Assembly: GCA_038323375.1 (NCBI GenBank)
Contig: JBBQGV010000021.1
Span: 5,832 to 69,831, forward strand
Source: JABWAJ01 sp038323375
GTDB taxonomy: Bacteria > Bacteroidota > Bacteroidia > Chitinophagales > Saprospiraceae
DNA: 64,000 bases
Reading direction: 5' to 3'
Shown: positions 61,647 to 64,000 of the stretch, one piece after another
Position numbering within the stretch: position 1 is the first letter of the stretch
Layout: each line of letters opens with the position of its first letter
The notes under the pieces: model-generated
What the model was told of the DNA's origin: nothing
The model's input: the letters and a program-made list of their open reading frames with translations, nothing else
The model's database searches: none
Made by a program: the position numbers and the translations under genes

Positions 61647-62334
61647 AAGGCAATACATCCTGATGGACATTGAAGGTACGACTACCTCTGTTGCTTTCGT
61701 ATATGATACGCTTTTTCCTTATTTCAAGCGCCAGATCCACGATTTTTTGCGGGATCGGGCTTCTTTGTTATTGGTTGCCGAGCCTTTGCGCTTGGCGCAA
61801 AATACAATTTGGGAAGAATCGGCTATGACGCTTTCTTTGGGAGAACTTGCCGATCAATTGGTGGCCTGGACGGAAGCAGATCGAAAACACCCGGCGCTCA
61901 AAGCCATTCAAGGCATTGTCTGGCGCAACGGCTATGAAAATGGCGCTTTCCGGGGGCATGTCTATGAGGAAGTTCCGCCTGCATTGACCCGCTGGAAAGC
62001 TGCGGGCCTGGAACTGGGCATTTATTCTTCCGGCTCTGTGGAAGCACAGCAACTTTTATTCAGATATTCCATTTTCGGTGATTTAAAGCCTTGCTTTTCC
62101 AATTATTTTGACACCGGCGTTGGGCCAAAACGCGAGGCGAATTCCTACCAGAACATTGCCAAAACCCTTCAATTACCGCCCGATGCTATCCTTTTTTTAT
62201 CGGACGTTGTTGAAGAATTGAATGCTGCCGCTACGGCTGGCATGGAAACCATCCAGATCGTTCGCCCCGGAACGGTTGCCGGAACGGGGCATTTGGTTGC
62301 GGAGGATTTTGGGGAAATTTTCTTTTCGACCTGA
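61639..62334 (+). CDS. mtnC: Enolase-phosphatase E1
   Basis: A 231-aa HAD-superfamily enzyme from the ATG at 61639, chosen because the ILMDIEGTTTSVAFVYDTLF catalytic loop (Asp nucleophile in DIEGT) is then near the N-terminus. The second domain has WKAAGLELGIYSSGSVEAQQ, then LKPCFSNYFDTGVGPKREAN and ILFLSDVVEELNAAATAGME, all standard for MtnC. It converts 2,3-diketo-5-methylthiopentyl-1-phosphate to acireductone. It ends the mtnB-mtnD-mtnC cluster; mtnA, mtnK and the final transaminase are not in the window. Confidence 0.92.
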   Translation: MFKRQYILMDIEGTTTSVAFVYDTLFPYFKRQIHDFLRDRASLLLVAEPLRLAQNTIWEESAMTLSLGELADQLVAWTEADRKHPALKAIQGIVWRNGYENGAFRGHVYEEVPPALTRWKAAGLELGIYSSGSVEAQQLLFRYSIFGDLKPCFSNYFDTGVGPKREANSYQNIAKTLQLPPDAILFLSDVVEELNAAATAGMETIQIVRPGTVAGTGHLVAEDFGEIFFST

Positions 62335-62433
62335 TCTTTGCTTCCTGATCACGGCACTTCAAACTATTTTTTCCCTCAAATGTTTTCTTCCCATCAGGTC
62401 AGTTCGATCTCAAACATTCAAGGACGGTAGGTT

Positions 62434-63213
62434 ATGCAAAACACCCTATTCAGATCTATGCTACTCCTTGCGAGCTTGTTTTATAGCTGCGCGAATGCGG
62501 AAAGTCAGACCTCCATAGACAACAATTCCACCACCGCAACAAAAGTTTCCACGACAATGAAAGTAGAAATCTGGTCGGACGTCATGTGTCCGTTTTGTTA
62601 TATTGGCAAGCGCAGGTTTGAAGCGGCGCTGTCGCAATTTGCCCACCGCGATCAGGTGGAAGTGGTTTGGAAAAGTTTCCAGCTCGACCCCAATCTGAAA
62701 ACTAATCCAACCAAAAGCGTCAAACAGTTGCTGGCTGAAAGCAAAGGCTGGTCGCTGGAGCAAACCGACCAAACGATGGCTTATGTCGTCAACATGGCTA
62801 AAGAGGTGGGGCTTACTTACCATTTTGATAAAGCAGTGGTCGCCAATTCTTTCGACGCGCACCGCTTTTCGCACCTCGCTAAAAAATACGGAAAACAGGA
62901 TGAGGCGGAAGAGCGCTTGTTTGCTGCTTATTTTACCGAAGGAAAAAACACGGCAGATCACCAAACTCTGATCCAATTGGGTTCGGGAATCGGCTTGAAT
63001 GACGTGGAAGTGGCGCAGGTATTGGCTGGCAACGATTACGCTGACGACGTACAAAAGGATATTTACGAAGCCCGGCAAGTGGGGGTCACAGGAGTTCCTT
63101 TTTTTGTCTTTGAGGATAAATATACCGTTTCCGGTGCTCAGGGCAGCGCGTTGTTTTTGCAGTTGCTGGAGAAGGTCTGGGCGGAGCAATTGAGGCTGGA
63201 GCCTCAAAAATAG
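62434..63213 (+). CDS. DsbA-family (FrnE-like) thioredoxin-fold oxidoreductase, exported
   Basis: A 259-aa protein. An N-terminal hydrophobic signal with LLLASLFYSC suggests a lipoprotein or secreted form. The DsbA-like domain begins KVEIWSDVMCPFCYIGKRRF with the CPFC motif. It continues with WKSFQLDPNL and SFDAHRFSHLAKKYGKQDEA, and the cis-Pro region VGVTGVPFFVFEDKYTVSGA. Relatives (FrnE/2-hydroxychromene-2-carboxylate isomerase branch) act in thiol redox. An alternative ATG in front of KVEIW (62557) would give a cytosolic protein of the usual FrnE length. The signal suggests export. Confidence 0.85.
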   Translation: MQNTLFRSMLLLASLFYSCANAESQTSIDNNSTTATKVSTTMKVEIWSDVMCPFCYIGKRRFEAALSQFAHRDQVEVVWKSFQLDPNLKTNPTKSVKQLLAESKGWSLEQTDQTMAYVVNMAKEVGLTYHFDKAVVANSFDAHRFSHLAKKYGKQDEAEERLFAAYFTEGKNTADHQTLIQLGSGIGLNDVEVAQVLAGNDYADDVQKDIYEARQVGVTGVPFFVFEDKYTVSGAQGSALFLQLLEKVWAEQLRLEPQK

Positions 63214-63336
63214 GGGGCACGAGGCGGCGCCGTCGCGCAAGCGGGGTCTTCTATTTACAGGGCTTCGCCCGCATCCCAACAAAAGCAAATTTACCACACA
63301 AAGTGGTAGCAAAAGAGCCGTCTGCGCGCTAAAGTG

Positions 63337-64000
63337 TTACATCACCACCAGCGTCACCTCCCTTCCGTCCACGTCCAGCACCTCCCAACTTAGGCGTTCT
63401 TCCCACGGCAATTCTTCGGAAGATTTTTTCTCAAAAATGAGAAGGTAGCCTGCTTTTTGGCCGAGTTTGTCCATGTAGCGGGACAGTTGTTTTTTGCCGT
63501 CGGGCAGGGATCGGGCATTGTGGTTGAGTTTGAGTTCGATGGGGATGATTTGGTCTTTCCAGAAGACGGCCAGGTCGGTGCGTCCGTTGCCAACAGCCAT
63601 TTCGCGTTCGATGCGCCCGCCGCCGTTGACGATGCGTTGGAGGAAAGCCATGAGCAGGAGCTGGTGGCCAGCTTCTTTGTATTCAAAGCGCTCTAACCAG
63701 GATTCGGAATTCCATCGGTAAAAGTCTATGAAAGCCCGCAGGAGCTTGTCCATATCCAACGAACCATCGGGGAGCAGGTACCAGGCCGTTTCTACCAAAT
63801 CCTGGTTGAATCCGTCGTGAAAACTGCTGTTGAGGATGCGGGTGACGATTTCGCGGTATATGGGATTGGCAAATTGTATGGGATTTCCTTGTGTAACGAT
63901 GCCAAGATCGCGGCAGTAGCGGATGGCGTCGTTGTAGTTGTCGAAATTGGGACTTTCGCCGGTGATGATGCTGAGCACAATGGGCCGTACGCGGTCTTCG
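63337..64000 (-). CDS. AAA-ATPase-like protein with PD-(D/E)XK C-terminal domain, partial
   Basis: The frame continues past the window edge, so only about 220 C-terminal residues are seen, with the ATPase part missing. Visible: SPNFDNYNDAIRYCRDLGIV, IQFANPIYREIVTRIL, and FIDFYRWNSESWLERFEYKE. A nuclease-like core follows: GRTDLAVFWKDQIIPIELKL (Asp then ExK), and QLSRYMDKLGQKAGYLLIFE. This is the typical C-terminal part of large Bacteroidota ATP-binding proteins with a PD-(D/E)XK fold, of uncertain role. Its ATPase portion would be N-terminal, outside the window. Confidence 0.7.
   Translation of the reverse strand, partial: EDRVRPIVLSIITGESPNFDNYNDAIRYCRDLGIVTQGNPIQFANPIYREIVTRILNSSFHDGFNQDLVETAWYLLPDGSLDMDKLLRAFIDFYRWNSESWLERFEYKEAGHQLLLMAFLQRIVNGGGRIEREMAVGNGRTDLAVFWKDQIIPIELKLNHNARSLPDGKKQLSRYMDKLGQKAGYLLIFEKKSSEELPWEERLSWEVLDVDGREVTLVVM

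Overview
The window is a chromosomal segment of a Bacteroidota bacterium, most plausibly a Saprospiria-type organism (Saprospiraceae/Haliscomenobacter/Lewinella relatives). This is inferred from the complete gldK-gldL-gldM-gldN core of the type IX secretion system (T9SS) next to a PorP/SprF-like gene, several very large secreted proteins with T9SS C-terminal sorting domains, Bacteroidota-type -7 boxes (TAnnTTTG), a eukaryote-like type II glutamine synthetase, and an oversized signal peptidase I. Most genes are moderately GC-rich, in short operons, with clear lipoprotein or Sec signals.

Layout. 1-6.3 kb: a partial ECF sigma factor, RmuC, an NlpC/P60 lipoprotein and a giant type-B T9SS surface protein. 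6.3-12.9 kb: an inverted-repeat element, a secreted C1 (bleomycin-hydrolase-like) protease, a BtaA-BtaB betaine-lipid pair, an LpxH-like phosphoesterase, a lipoprotein and an AraC regulator. 13-20.3 kb: signal peptidase I, two tRNA-Leu genes, HscB and RseP, a TPR/VWA protein, and a secreted protein of the family often labelled asparagine synthetase B. 20.5-26.5 kb: porP/sprF and gldKLMN, with stem-loops in the spacers and a terminator at the end. 26.5-29.9 kb: a 600-bp tandem-repeat array, a membrane TPR protein with an apparent effector-associated domain (EAD11-like), and ProC. 30-42.6 kb: a 1.6-kresidue T9SS-A protein, a protein built of three 262-residue repeats, a GH73-like glucosaminidase, an outer-membrane lipoprotein and a helix-hairpin-helix/beta-barrel protein. 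42.6-48.3 kb: an AT-rich block beside a truncated T9SS gene. It encodes a small HTH/SANT-like ORF and a 1,605-aa exonuclease-RecQ-UvrD fusion, the best candidate for a little-described nucleic-acid or defence system. 48.3-56 kb: a helical-repeat protein, glnA (GSII), decayed T9SS cargo genes, Sua5 and an interrupted thioredoxin/membrane gene. 56-64 kb: a DEAD-box helicase, a thioesterase, an Rrf2 remnant with a YeiH-type exporter, a methionine-salvage mtnB-mtnD-mtnC cluster, a DsbA-like protein and a partial ATPase/nuclease-like protein.

How it fits together. The T9SS machinery would export the large sorting-domain proteins seen in and around it. LepB, RseP, lipoproteins and cell-wall hydrolases make up the envelope theme. 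Small non-coding elements with inverted ends (6393-6670, 13005-13073, 25340-25499, 50091-50209, 51391-51495, 57911-58169, 55899-56118) are unusually frequent and sit in spacers. Together with gene remnants they show repeated insertion and decay. All assignments come from reading the sequence; no database search was run.
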